The notes under the pieces were generated by a model, which did no database searches, had not been told where the DNA came from, and saw nothing but the letters and a program-made list of their open reading frames with translations. 64,000 bases of DNA from Terriglobia bacterium (lineage in GTDB: Bacteria > Acidobacteriota > Terriglobia > Bryobacterales > Bryobacteraceae): assembly GCA_021325235.1 (NCBI GenBank), contig JAJPHN010000013.1, forward strand, positions 1-64,000, in the 5' to 3' direction. Shown here piece after piece: positions 17,058 through 25,222 of the stretch. Each line of letters begins with the position of its first letter. The first letter of the stretch is position 1. The translations under genes were made by a program, and so were the position numbers.

Positions 17058-18863
17058 ATGAGCGAAGCGTTCAGCCGGCGCGAGTTTCTGGGCTCGCTGG
17101 CGGCAGCGGCGGCGGTGTCTTCGAAGGCGCAGGCGAGCGAATCCGGCGCTGAGCCAAAAGTCGAAACCTTTGAATACGCGAACGTGCGACTGCATGCAAG
17201 CCAGTTTCGTTCGCATTATGAAGCAACGCGCGATTTCTATTTCGCCTTGAACGACGATGACCTGGTGCATGGCTTTCGGGCGGAAGCGGGACTGCCGGCG
17301 CCGGGCAAAGGGCTCGACGGCTGGTGCCGTAAGGATTCAAGCGTTGTCTTCGGGCAATGGCTGAGCGGGATGGCGCGCATGGCCAAAGCGGGCGAGGACG
17401 ATGGTATGCGCGATAAAGCCGCCCGGCTGGTGGATGCCTGGGGCAAGACGTTTGCCGCGCGGCCCAATGCGGGCGGGCATTACGCCTTCGACAAGATGGT
17501 CTGCGGGCTGCTCGATATTCATCTGTACACGGGCAATCCGGATGCACTGCCGCTGCTGAAACAGCTGACCGAAACCGGGCGCAAGCAACTCAGCCGCACG
17601 CGGACGCTGGCTTCGGCAAAAGATCCGCAGGCTTCGGCGGGCGATTGCCTGGAGTGGTACACGCTTTCCGAGAACCTGTATCGCGCGTTTCTGGCGACCG
17701 GCGACGCACTGTACAAGGACTTCGGCGATGTCTGGCGTTACGAGGCGTACTGGTCGCGCTTTGCCGATACTGCAAAGCCCGCGCCGCTGCGAGCACATGC
17801 GTATAGCCATGTGAACTCGTTCAGCAGCGCGGCCATGACGTATCGCGCGACGGGCGACGAACGGTATCTGAAGATTGCGCGCAATGCCTACGATTTCATC
17901 CGCCAGTCACAGATGTTTGCGGCGGGCGGTTATGGGCCGGGCGAACGGCTGGTCGGCTATGACGGCGAACTCGGGCGCTCGCTGGAATTGCATGCCGATA
18001 CAGCGGAGATCGGCTGCGGCACGTGGTCGGGATTCAAGCTGTCCCGCTATCTCACGAGCTACACGGGCGAGGCGCGCTACGGCGACTGGATCGAGCGGCT
18101 GTTGTACAACGGCATTGGAGCGGCGCTGCCGATGGCCGGTGCGGGCGACACGTTTTATTACTCCGATTACCGGATCGGGAGCGGCACCAAGTATTATCTG
18201 TGGGATCACTGGCCGTGCTGCTCGGGAACGCATATACAGGATGTGGCGGATTATTACAACATCCTGTACTTCCGCGATCATGCGGGATTCTATGTGAATC
18301 AGTTTGTGCCTTCGGAAGTGACGTGGCAGCGCGGTGCCGATCGATTGCGGCTCACGCTGAGCACCGAATATCCGGCGAGCGATCGGATCGAAATGCAGAT
18401 TGCGGCGGAGAAGCCGGTGAGCGCGGCGATTCGTGTGCGCGTACCGGACTGGGCGGAGCGCTTCACCATGGCGGTGAATGGGAGGGCGGCGAGCAGCGAA
18501 GCGAAGGCGTCCAATTGGGCCGTGATCGAGCGCGAATGGAGCGACGGCGATCGCATCGAGCTGCGCGTGCCGATGACGCTGCGCGCGGAAACGGTGGACA
18601 CCGAACATCCGGACCGGTTTGCCGTTCTGTACGGGCCGCTGGTGCTGGTGGAAGACATGCGGTTCAATCTGGGGCTGCAGATGCAGCCGGGACATCACAG
18701 CGCCGAGGAATTGCGCGAGCGCCTGCGGCCGGCGGATGAGCCGCTGCATTTTCGCGTGGTCGATCCGCCCGGGCAGGTGGTGCATTCGGGCGTGTTTTAT
18801 CCGTACTGGGAAGCGAAGCGGGATGTGCCGTATCGGATGTATCACGATTTTTCTAGATCGTGA
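17058..18863 (+). CDS. Glycoside hydrolase family 127-like protein (beta-L-arabinofuranosidase, DUF1680)
   Basis: A 601-residue exported enzyme with a twin-arginine-like leader (SRREFLGSLAAAAAVSS). An (alpha/alpha)6-barrel segment (about 40-420) carries the family marks GWCRKDSSVVFGQWLSG, HAYSHVNSFSSAAMTYRATGD and WPCCSGTHIQDVADYY. The adjacent cysteines match the zinc-binding Cys-Cys pair of GH127, and AEIGCGTW may supply the other Glu and Cys. A C-terminal beta-sandwich follows (RVRVPDWAERFTMAVNG). Known members remove L-arabinofuranose from plant glycans. With the GH51 gene at 54.8 kb it points to arabinan or arabinogalactan use. Confidence 0.82.
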   Translation: MSEAFSRREFLGSLAAAAAVSSKAQASESGAEPKVETFEYANVRLHASQFRSHYEATRDFYFALNDDDLVHGFRAEAGLPAPGKGLDGWCRKDSSVVFGQWLSGMARMAKAGEDDGMRDKAARLVDAWGKTFAARPNAGGHYAFDKMVCGLLDIHLYTGNPDALPLLKQLTETGRKQLSRTRTLASAKDPQASAGDCLEWYTLSENLYRAFLATGDALYKDFGDVWRYEAYWSRFADTAKPAPLRAHAYSHVNSFSSAAMTYRATGDERYLKIARNAYDFIRQSQMFAAGGYGPGERLVGYDGELGRSLELHADTAEIGCGTWSGFKLSRYLTSYTGEARYGDWIERLLYNGIGAALPMAGAGDTFYYSDYRIGSGTKYYLWDHWPCCSGTHIQDVADYYNILYFRDHAGFYVNQFVPSEVTWQRGADRLRLTLSTEYPASDRIEMQIAAEKPVSAAIRVRVPDWAERFTMAVNGRAASSEAKASNWAVIEREWSDGDRIELRVPMTLRAETVDTEHPDRFAVLYGPLVLVEDMRFNLGLQMQPGHHSAEELRERLRPADEPLHFRVVDPPGQVVHSGVFYPYWEAKRDVPYRMYHDFSRS

Positions 18864-18885
18864 ACAGATCGCAGAAAGTCATCCA

Positions 18886-21546
18886 TCACTCAGCGCGAAC
18901 AGCGGTCGCGGGGTCTACGGTCATCGCGGACCGCGCAGGAATTAGGGTCGCTGCGAGAGCAACAAGAACAAGAAGCAGCGTCACTGCAACGAAACTGACG
19001 GGATCGTATGGTCCGACCTGAAAGAGCAGACTCCGGAGCACACGTGTTAAGGCGAGGGCTGCTATCAGCCCCACGACACCACCGAGTGCTGTTAGGCGCA
19101 GACCTTCGCACAGAACCAGTCGCAGGATGTCGATGCGGGTTGCTCCTATAGCCATACGCACTCCGATTTCCGTCGTACACTGCGCAGTCATAAATGCGAC
19201 TACCCCGTAAAGCCCGATTGCGGCCAGTGTCACACCAGCGAACGCGAAGAAACCAAGGAGGGCAGTCTCAAAGCGCGGACGATCGGCAAGCCTGCTCACA
19301 TAGTCTTTGATAGGTTCGATTTGGATCGGAACTCTGGGGTCGAGTTCCGCAATTCGGGATCGCAGGGAGGGCGCAACGACCTGCGGCGGCAGAACCGAAT
19401 CGACGATCGCCAGCGGAGCTCTTCCGCTTGTCCAGTCTTCGGGAATGTTGCGGCGGAGAAAATAAATCTCGGGATCGGCCGGCTTGTTGAGCCCGTCGTT
19501 CTTTACATTTTCAGCTATCCCAACGACCGTGTACCAGGGACCGTCTGTCGCAGCGCCCACTTGTATGCGCTGCCCGACCGGATTGGAGCCAGGAAACAGG
19601 CGTGCGGCCAGCAGACGATTTAGCACCGCGAAGTTTTGGCTGGAGTTGCGATCAGCTCCGTCGAAATTCCGGCCCCGAATAATCGGGATATTGAGCGCGC
19701 GGAAGAAATCCGGCGTAATCCTACGGCAAACCACCACGTTGCCAACTGTCGCTGTCGTGCGCGGTCTTCCGGCAACAGCGAAATCGGACAATCGGCGCCC
19801 ATCGTGCCAGCCGCCGGGAGGTAGCGAATCGGTCCATGCCACTGCGCTCACTCCTGGCAATTGGAGCATGGCCGCCTCGGCGTCTAAATAAAATCGCATC
19901 TTTTTCTGCCCAGTCGGGAAAAGGAAATCCGGTAGCGCAACGGTTGCAGAAAGGACCCCGCGTGTCTGGATTCCGAGCGGCTGATTCTCCATGCCCACGA
20001 AGCTGCGGAGCAACAGAGCCGCGCCGGAAAGCAGAACCATGCTGATAGCAATCTGCGCGACGACAAGACCGCGCCGAACGACGGCATGTGTACTGGAATA
20101 GATGCTTCGAACAGCCAGCATCATTGCGCGCGGCTTTTCCAGCGCGGGTAGCAGGCCGAAGGCTACTCCACAGGCCAGTGAAACCAAAATCGTGAACGCC
20201 GCGATGCGCGAATCCAGATGGGCTTTGCTCAGGAACGGGATTCCGGTGGGTGCGAGAGCAACAAAGATTCTCAATAACCCGACCGCGACTGCGATACCTG
20301 CTCCGGCGCCCGCCATTGAGAGCAGCAGCGCTTCCGTGAGACTTTGGCGGATGAGCCGGGCACGACTCGCACCCAGCGCGGTGCGCACCGCCAGTTCGTG
20401 TTGGCGCGCCGAGCCTCGCGCCATCAATAAGCTGGCAACATTTGCACAGGCAGTGAGCAACACTGCCAATACAGCGCACAGCAGTATCCAGGAGGCTAGT
20501 TGTGCCCCCGCCGTCTCGCGATCACGCAGCGAGCGGATGCTCAAATGGAAATCCTTACGGAAATCCTGACGCATCGATGTTGGAATCTTTTGCTCTGTGC
20601 GCAGGAAGAGGGGCTCCATCTCGGCTTTTGCCTGGGCGATGCTCACGCCCGGCCTTAGCCGCGCAAAGGTTCGCATTGGAGTTCCTGGGAAGGCATTACG
20701 CTGCGCTTCTTCATCCAATTGAAAGGGAAGAAACACATCCGCCGCCTGCAGAGTGGGTGTTTCGAAGTCCTGGGCCAGGACGCCAACCACACGGACTGAC
20801 TTGCCTCCAAGATTGATCAGGCGGTTGAGGATACTCGGATCGCCGCCAAATCGGTTGCGCCAGAGCCCGTATGAAATGAGTGCAACAGGAGGCTCGTGCG
20901 GCCGGTCTTCTTCCGGCAGGAAATTACGCCCGAGCAGCGGACGGATACCCAACATTGGCAGAAAGCCAGCCTGCATACGGATACACAAGAGTTGGACTGA
21001 GTTCGATCCGATCAGATCGCACGCATAAGGACCGGCTTGCTGCGAGGCGAAACCAGCAAACGGCTTTTGATTGTCTCTCCAGTCGAAGAAAAAGCTGCCC
21101 AACGTGAACTCCTCGGTCTCGAGCGACTGAACCAGTCCAACGGAGACGATCCGGTCTGCACGTGCATAGGGCAATGCGCGGAAGAGAATCCGGTCCACCA
21201 CGCTGTAGACCGCGGTAGTCGCTCCGATTCCCAGCCCGAGGGTCATCACCACCACCAGCGTGAAAACCTTAGACTTACGCAGCATGCGAATGCTGTAGCG
21301 GAGATCCTGGCGCAGTTCATCGATCCCCGTCCAGCCCCGTGCCTGATGAACCTCTTCTCGGAACCGCAGAGTGTTCCCAAACCTTCTCTGCGCTGCATAG
21401 CGCGCCTCCTCTGCGCTCGCGCCAGCGGCCTGGATAGCCCGCGCGCGGAGTTCGCGATGCAGGAACATCTCTTCTTCCATGTCGCGATCAAACCGCTCAC
21501 GGCTCGCAAAAAGCCCAACGAATCGCCTAATTAGCTCGCCCAGCAT
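18886..21546 (-). CDS. ADOP-type ABC transporter permease (MacB/FtsX-like)
   Basis: An 886-residue membrane protein of the acidobacterial duplicated orphan permease type. The N-terminal ~75 residues form the soluble prefix (RDMEEEMFLHRELRARA ... RRFGNTLRFREEV). Then RQDLRYSIRMLRKSKVFTLV opens the first MacB periplasmic core plus FtsX unit, and a second unit repeats this layout after about residue 430. The end is an FtsX domain with E-I-G-V-R-M-A-I-G-A. No ATPase gene is adjacent, as usual for ADOP. The transported or sensed molecule is unknown. A PadR-like remnant overlaps its start. The coding region looks lower in GC than its neighbours. Confidence 0.9.
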   Translation of the reverse strand: MLGELIRRFVGLFASRERFDRDMEEEMFLHRELRARAIQAAGASAEEARYAAQRRFGNTLRFREEVHQARGWTGIDELRQDLRYSIRMLRKSKVFTLVVVMTLGLGIGATTAVYSVVDRILFRALPYARADRIVSVGLVQSLETEEFTLGSFFFDWRDNQKPFAGFASQQAGPYACDLIGSNSVQLLCIRMQAGFLPMLGIRPLLGRNFLPEEDRPHEPPVALISYGLWRNRFGGDPSILNRLINLGGKSVRVVGVLAQDFETPTLQAADVFLPFQLDEEAQRNAFPGTPMRTFARLRPGVSIAQAKAEMEPLFLRTEQKIPTSMRQDFRKDFHLSIRSLRDRETAGAQLASWILLCAVLAVLLTACANVASLLMARGSARQHELAVRTALGASRARLIRQSLTEALLLSMAGAGAGIAVAVGLLRIFVALAPTGIPFLSKAHLDSRIAAFTILVSLACGVAFGLLPALEKPRAMMLAVRSIYSSTHAVVRRGLVVAQIAISMVLLSGAALLLRSFVGMENQPLGIQTRGVLSATVALPDFLFPTGQKKMRFYLDAEAAMLQLPGVSAVAWTDSLPPGGWHDGRRLSDFAVAGRPRTTATVGNVVVCRRITPDFFRALNIPIIRGRNFDGADRNSSQNFAVLNRLLAARLFPGSNPVGQRIQVGAATDGPWYTVVGIAENVKNDGLNKPADPEIYFLRRNIPEDWTSGRAPLAIVDSVLPPQVVAPSLRSRIAELDPRVPIQIEPIKDYVSRLADRPRFETALLGFFAFAGVTLAAIGLYGVVAFMTAQCTTEIGVRMAIGATRIDILRLVLCEGLRLTALGGVVGLIAALALTRVLRSLLFQVGPYDPVSFVAVTLLLVLVALAATLIPARSAMTVDPATAVRAE

Positions 21547-21623
21547 GTTGCTTCTCCGGTACTCTGGATCACTCGCGTCACTGCTTCCATGACCTGGCGC
21601 AATTTCGTCGCGCGGTATATCCG
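21531..21623 (-). pseudogene. 3' remnant of a PadR-type regulator overlapping the ADOP start
   Basis: On the minus strand a frame ending at TAA 21533-21531 reads RIYRATKLRQVMEAVTRVIQ then STGEATC. This resembles the last helix of the PadR regulators that normally precede ADOP permeases. No upstream DNA encodes the winged-helix domain, so only the last ~30 codons survive. The frame overlaps the permease start codon, the arrangement expected for the lost operon partner. The match is short, so this is tentative. Confidence 0.45.
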
Positions 21624-21631
21624 CCTGCTTG

Positions 21632-21646
21632 CATAGCCTGGCTATG
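21632..21646. promoter_or_regulatory. 15-bp palindrome, possible operator
   Basis: CATAGCC-T-GGCTATG is a perfect palindrome with a single central base, about 85 bases upstream of the ADOP start and just beyond the PadR-like remnant. Size and symmetry fit a dimeric winged-helix regulator site. No regulator is encoded next to it now. Confidence 0.35.
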
Positions 21647-21786
21647 TCAGTCTTAACCTACACCACTGGTTCGGGTTTTGCAAACGGTCATGTCGCCTGG
21701 GCAAAACTCGGAACGCGGATTTGCACCAGAGGAGTTGCTGATGACCACTACAGAGCGTCCGGCGGCTGTAGTTCGCCGGATGTGAG

Positions 21787-24285
21787 ATGGCTGGGGAACC
21801 CTTTTGGGGGCCGCTCGAAGTTATAATCAGGTCACAAGGTGTATCCATTTCGCCGCATTCGAATCCTCGACGTTTTCGCCTGGTAAGACGCCTGATTCGT
21901 CCGCTGATTGCGGCGCTGATCCTGCTGGTTGCGGCCGGTTTTGTAGCGCCGATGATCAATGCCGCCCGCTTCAGCGGACGCATTCGGGAAGCGCTGGAAT
22001 CGTCGCTGGGACGTAAGGTCACCTTCGAAAAAGCCTATTTCAATGTTTTCAGCGGGCCCGGTTTTTCGCTGGAAAATGTGACGATTGCGGAGGATCCTCG
22101 CTACGGGATCGAGCCGTTTGCGTATGTACCGGTCGCGCATGCGCGGCTGCGGATTGACAAGCTGCTCACCGGCGAGATGCGCTTCGCGAGTTTGCGGCTA
22201 GAAGGCCCTTCGCTCAACCTGGTGAAGAGCGACAACGGCAACTGGAATGTGCTGGATCTGATGCAGCGGCTGAGCACGAGCCGCGGGATGCCACTGAACC
22301 TGTTTCCGGCGCTCGAGATCTCCGACGGGCGGATCGATTTCAAGCTGGGCCTGCGCAAGACGACGCTTTACATACTCGATACGGATCTATCCATTTATCC
22401 GCAACGCTCGGGCAAGCTGTACATGCGCTTTTCGGGCTCGCCGGCGCGGACCGATCGCGCCGGGATGGGATTCGGGCACATGCGCGGCGATGTGAACTGG
22501 TATCGGGATGCGGGGCCGGACGGTAAGCAACTCGAAGCCGACGTCTGGCTCGAGCCGAGTAATCTGAGCGAGATCACGACGCTGATCGAAGGGCACGATG
22601 CGGGCGTGCATGGGACGCTCAGCTCGCATCTGCAGATGGCAGGACCGGCATCCGATCTGGCGGTTTCGGGCGATCTGCGATTGAATGACGTGCACCGCTG
22701 GGATTTGATGCCGGCGAGCGGCGAAGAATGGTCGGTGCATTATGCGGGGACGGCGGATCTGGTCGGGCACCGCGTCGATCTGAAGACGTTTTCGCCAGAA
22801 GGGAAGCCAACGCCGCTCGCGGTGCGGTTGCGGGTAGAAAATTTTCTGGCGCAGCCGCGCGCGTCGGTTGTAGCCGAACTGCGGGATGCGCCATTAGCGC
22901 AGTTGCTGCCGCTCGCGTCGCGGCTGGGAATGACGCTGCCAAAAGGCGCGGATCTGCACGGACTGGTGAGCGGAGCGGTCGGTTATGCGAAAGAGAGCGG
23001 ATGGTCGGGCGGAATTGCGATCAAACAGGCCGAGGCGGTGCTGCCTGGTGTGCCCGCGCTGCATGCGGGGGAAGCGGATCTGACGCTTTCGAACGGCAAC
23101 ATTCACCTCGATCCAGCGACGCTCAATTCGGGAAGCGGAACGCTGAAGCTGAGCGGCGACTATTCGTTTCCGAACGAGAGCGGCACGGCGGCGTTTACGG
23201 CCACGGCGGTCCCGATTGATGAATTGAAGATGCTGAGCAACTCCTGGCTGGGCGGCGCGGGGCCGCTGGGTGCGATGAGCGACGGCATGGTGAGCGGCCA
23301 ATTGAACTATAGTTCGCAACCTGCGGGCGCCGAGACCGCGGAGCGGCCAGCGGAATCGTGGTCCGGGCAGCTGCTGGTGACGGGCGCGACGATTTCGGTT
23401 CCGGGAGTGACGCTGCCACTGCAGGATGTGCGCGGGCGGCTCACGTTTCGCGACGGCGGCTTCGAGTTCGATCATCTGACAGCGAGTCTGGGTGGCCAGA
23501 CGCTGCGCGCGACGTATCATTACAACCCGCTGGCGAAGAGAACGGAGCGGGCGCACGTGGAGTTATCGCGCGCCGATCTTTCGCAACTCGAGGAAGTGCT
23601 CGGCGGCTCGAATGCGGGCGAGAGCTTCTGGTCGCGATTGCGGCTGGGCGGGAGACCGGCGAGCGATCTGAGCAAGCGGAACATCGAGGGCGATCTGACG
23701 GTGGATCAGTTTTTCGCGGAAGGGCAGCCGCTGGGCGCGCTGAATTCGCATTTCATCTGGCAGCACGCGAATCTCGACATTACGAAGCTCTCGCTGCAAC
23801 TCCCGCAGGGGCGGATTGATGCGGAGGGCAATGTGGATCTGAGCTCGGCGGCGCCGCGCTGGAAGTTTTCGGGCGTGGCGGAGAACTATCCGTGGGCAGG
23901 CGGATCGCTGAATGCCAAAGGCGAGTTTACCAGCGCGGGGGCAGGGAAGGATCTGCTGCGGAATCTGATTGCGACCGGATCGTTCAGCGGAGAGCAGCTG
24001 GCGCTTACCTCGGACGACACGTTCGACAGCGTGAGCGGGACATTTCAGATTTCATTTGCCAATGGCTGGCCGGAGCTGCGCGTAACGGATGTGCAGGCGA
24101 TCGAGAATGGCGACGAGTGGACGGGCGATGCATTGAGCGACAGCGATGGAAAGCTGCTGATCAACCTGGCGCACGGCAATCAGAAGCTGCACCTGGTGAG
24201 TTCGCTGGCGGGAGAAGCAGTGACGGCTTCGCCGGTTTCTTCCTCCGAATCCGGGACTGCACTCGAACGCGGGCTAAAATTCTGA
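21787..24285 (+). CDS. AsmA-like family protein
   Basis: An 832-residue protein with one N-terminal membrane helix (about residues 34-57, PLIAALILLVAAGFVAPMIN) followed by a long periplasmic, strand-repeating body. The opening RIREALESSLGRKVTFEKAYF ... LENVTIAEDPR is the AsmA N-terminal signature; SLRLEGPSLNLVKSDNGNWN follows. AsmA-like proteins are thought to bridge inner and outer membranes and move phospholipids. The start is uncertain: a TATAAT at 21822-21827 lies inside the first codons, yet no good in-frame start is visible downstream of it before the membrane helix. It is 15 bases from the next gene, so a three-gene operon through 27412 is likely. Confidence 0.8.
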   Translation: MAGEPFWGPLEVIIRSQGVSISPHSNPRRFRLVRRLIRPLIAALILLVAAGFVAPMINAARFSGRIREALESSLGRKVTFEKAYFNVFSGPGFSLENVTIAEDPRYGIEPFAYVPVAHARLRIDKLLTGEMRFASLRLEGPSLNLVKSDNGNWNVLDLMQRLSTSRGMPLNLFPALEISDGRIDFKLGLRKTTLYILDTDLSIYPQRSGKLYMRFSGSPARTDRAGMGFGHMRGDVNWYRDAGPDGKQLEADVWLEPSNLSEITTLIEGHDAGVHGTLSSHLQMAGPASDLAVSGDLRLNDVHRWDLMPASGEEWSVHYAGTADLVGHRVDLKTFSPEGKPTPLAVRLRVENFLAQPRASVVAELRDAPLAQLLPLASRLGMTLPKGADLHGLVSGAVGYAKESGWSGGIAIKQAEAVLPGVPALHAGEADLTLSNGNIHLDPATLNSGSGTLKLSGDYSFPNESGTAAFTATAVPIDELKMLSNSWLGGAGPLGAMSDGMVSGQLNYSSQPAGAETAERPAESWSGQLLVTGATISVPGVTLPLQDVRGRLTFRDGGFEFDHLTASLGGQTLRATYHYNPLAKRTERAHVELSRADLSQLEEVLGGSNAGESFWSRLRLGGRPASDLSKRNIEGDLTVDQFFAEGQPLGALNSHFIWQHANLDITKLSLQLPQGRIDAEGNVDLSSAAPRWKFSGVAENYPWAGGSLNAKGEFTSAGAGKDLLRNLIATGSFSGEQLALTSDDTFDSVSGTFQISFANGWPELRVTDVQAIENGDEWTGDALSDSDGKLLINLAHGNQKLHLVSSLAGEAVTASPVSSSESGTALERGLKF

Positions 24286-24300
24286 TATAGCCCACGCGCC

Positions 24301-25209
24301 ATGCACGTTCTCGACTCCGCATGGGAGACGCTTAAACGCGAATTTGAATCGGCCTCCGAAGAAAAGCAGCGGAAGGCGCGCCGCAATGCGACGGGCGAGC
24401 TGAACCGGCTGTTCCGAAGATTCCGGCAATACGAAAACGGCGAGCAATGGATCGCGGCGGTGCGCGATGGAGTGGCGCTGGCCGCGCGCGAATTCGCGAT
24501 TTACACGGTGAGCGGAGGCGAATTGCGGCTGCGCGCACAGCAGGGGTTGGGGCTCGAAGAATACGCGAGTATGGCGGCTGCCTCGGCGAGCGCGTTCCGC
24601 TCGGCGATCGAGACGCGTGAACCAGTGGTAACGCTGCGGCGGGCGAGCGATGTGGGTGAGGCACTGGCGCTGGGCGAGGCGCCCGGACGCGCGCATTTGG
24701 TGCCGATACTGAACGGGGAGCGCGTGGTGGCGATCGTGTTTGCGGCGGACGGGCCGGAACTGGATATGGATGCGCTCGAGCTGGTGGCGAGCATGGGGTC
24801 GGCGGTGCTGGAAAGGCAGTCGAACCTCGGGATTCATACGCAGATTGCACCGGCAAAGACGGCCGGGACGCCCGAAGCGGAGCCGCCTGCGAAGGCCGCG
24901 CCCGAAATGCCGGCCTGGGCACAGTTGAAAGAAGAGGACCGGCGGCTGCATGCGCGTGCGCAGCGATTTGCGCGAGTGGCGGTGGCCAAGATGCAGCTGG
25001 CGCGGCCGGAAGCTTGCCGCGCAGGGTTAGAACAAAGTAACCTATATATGTTTTTTCAAGCGGAGCTCGATAAAGCGCGCGAGAGCTATGCGAAGCAGTT
25101 TATGACGATTCCCTCGATGGTCGATTATCTGCATCTGGAGCTGCTCGAATCGATGGCAGCGGGCGAGGAGCGAAATCTGGGAGCGGATTATCCGGGCCAC
25201 CTGGTTTAG
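24301..25209 (+). CDS. GAF-like domain hypothetical protein
   Basis: A 302-residue cytoplasmic protein without signal or membrane segment. An N-terminal helical region (LKREFESASEEKQRKARRNA) precedes a GAF-like module around residues 45-175 (QWIAAVRDGVALAAREFAIY ... RAHLVPILNGERVVAIVFAA). The C-terminal ~90 residues are helical and charged (EEDRRLHARAQRFARVAVAK). Ligand and partners are unknown. It sits between the AsmA-like gene and the lytic transglycosylase, 15 and 13 bases apart, so a link to envelope maintenance is possible. Confidence 0.6.
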   Translation: MHVLDSAWETLKREFESASEEKQRKARRNATGELNRLFRRFRQYENGEQWIAAVRDGVALAAREFAIYTVSGGELRLRAQQGLGLEEYASMAAASASAFRSAIETREPVVTLRRASDVGEALALGEAPGRAHLVPILNGERVVAIVFAADGPELDMDALELVASMGSAVLERQSNLGIHTQIAPAKTAGTPEAEPPAKAAPEMPAWAQLKEEDRRLHARAQRFARVAVAKMQLARPEACRAGLEQSNLYMFFQAELDKARESYAKQFMTIPSMVDYLHLELLESMAAGEERNLGADYPGHLV

Positions 25210-25222
25210 CGGGCGGGCGGCC

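Noticed and set aside
21822-21827. TATAAT as the promoter of the AsmA-like gene
   Set aside because: No -35 at a suitable distance was seen and the box lies inside the only usable reading frame start, so I did not list it as a promoter.
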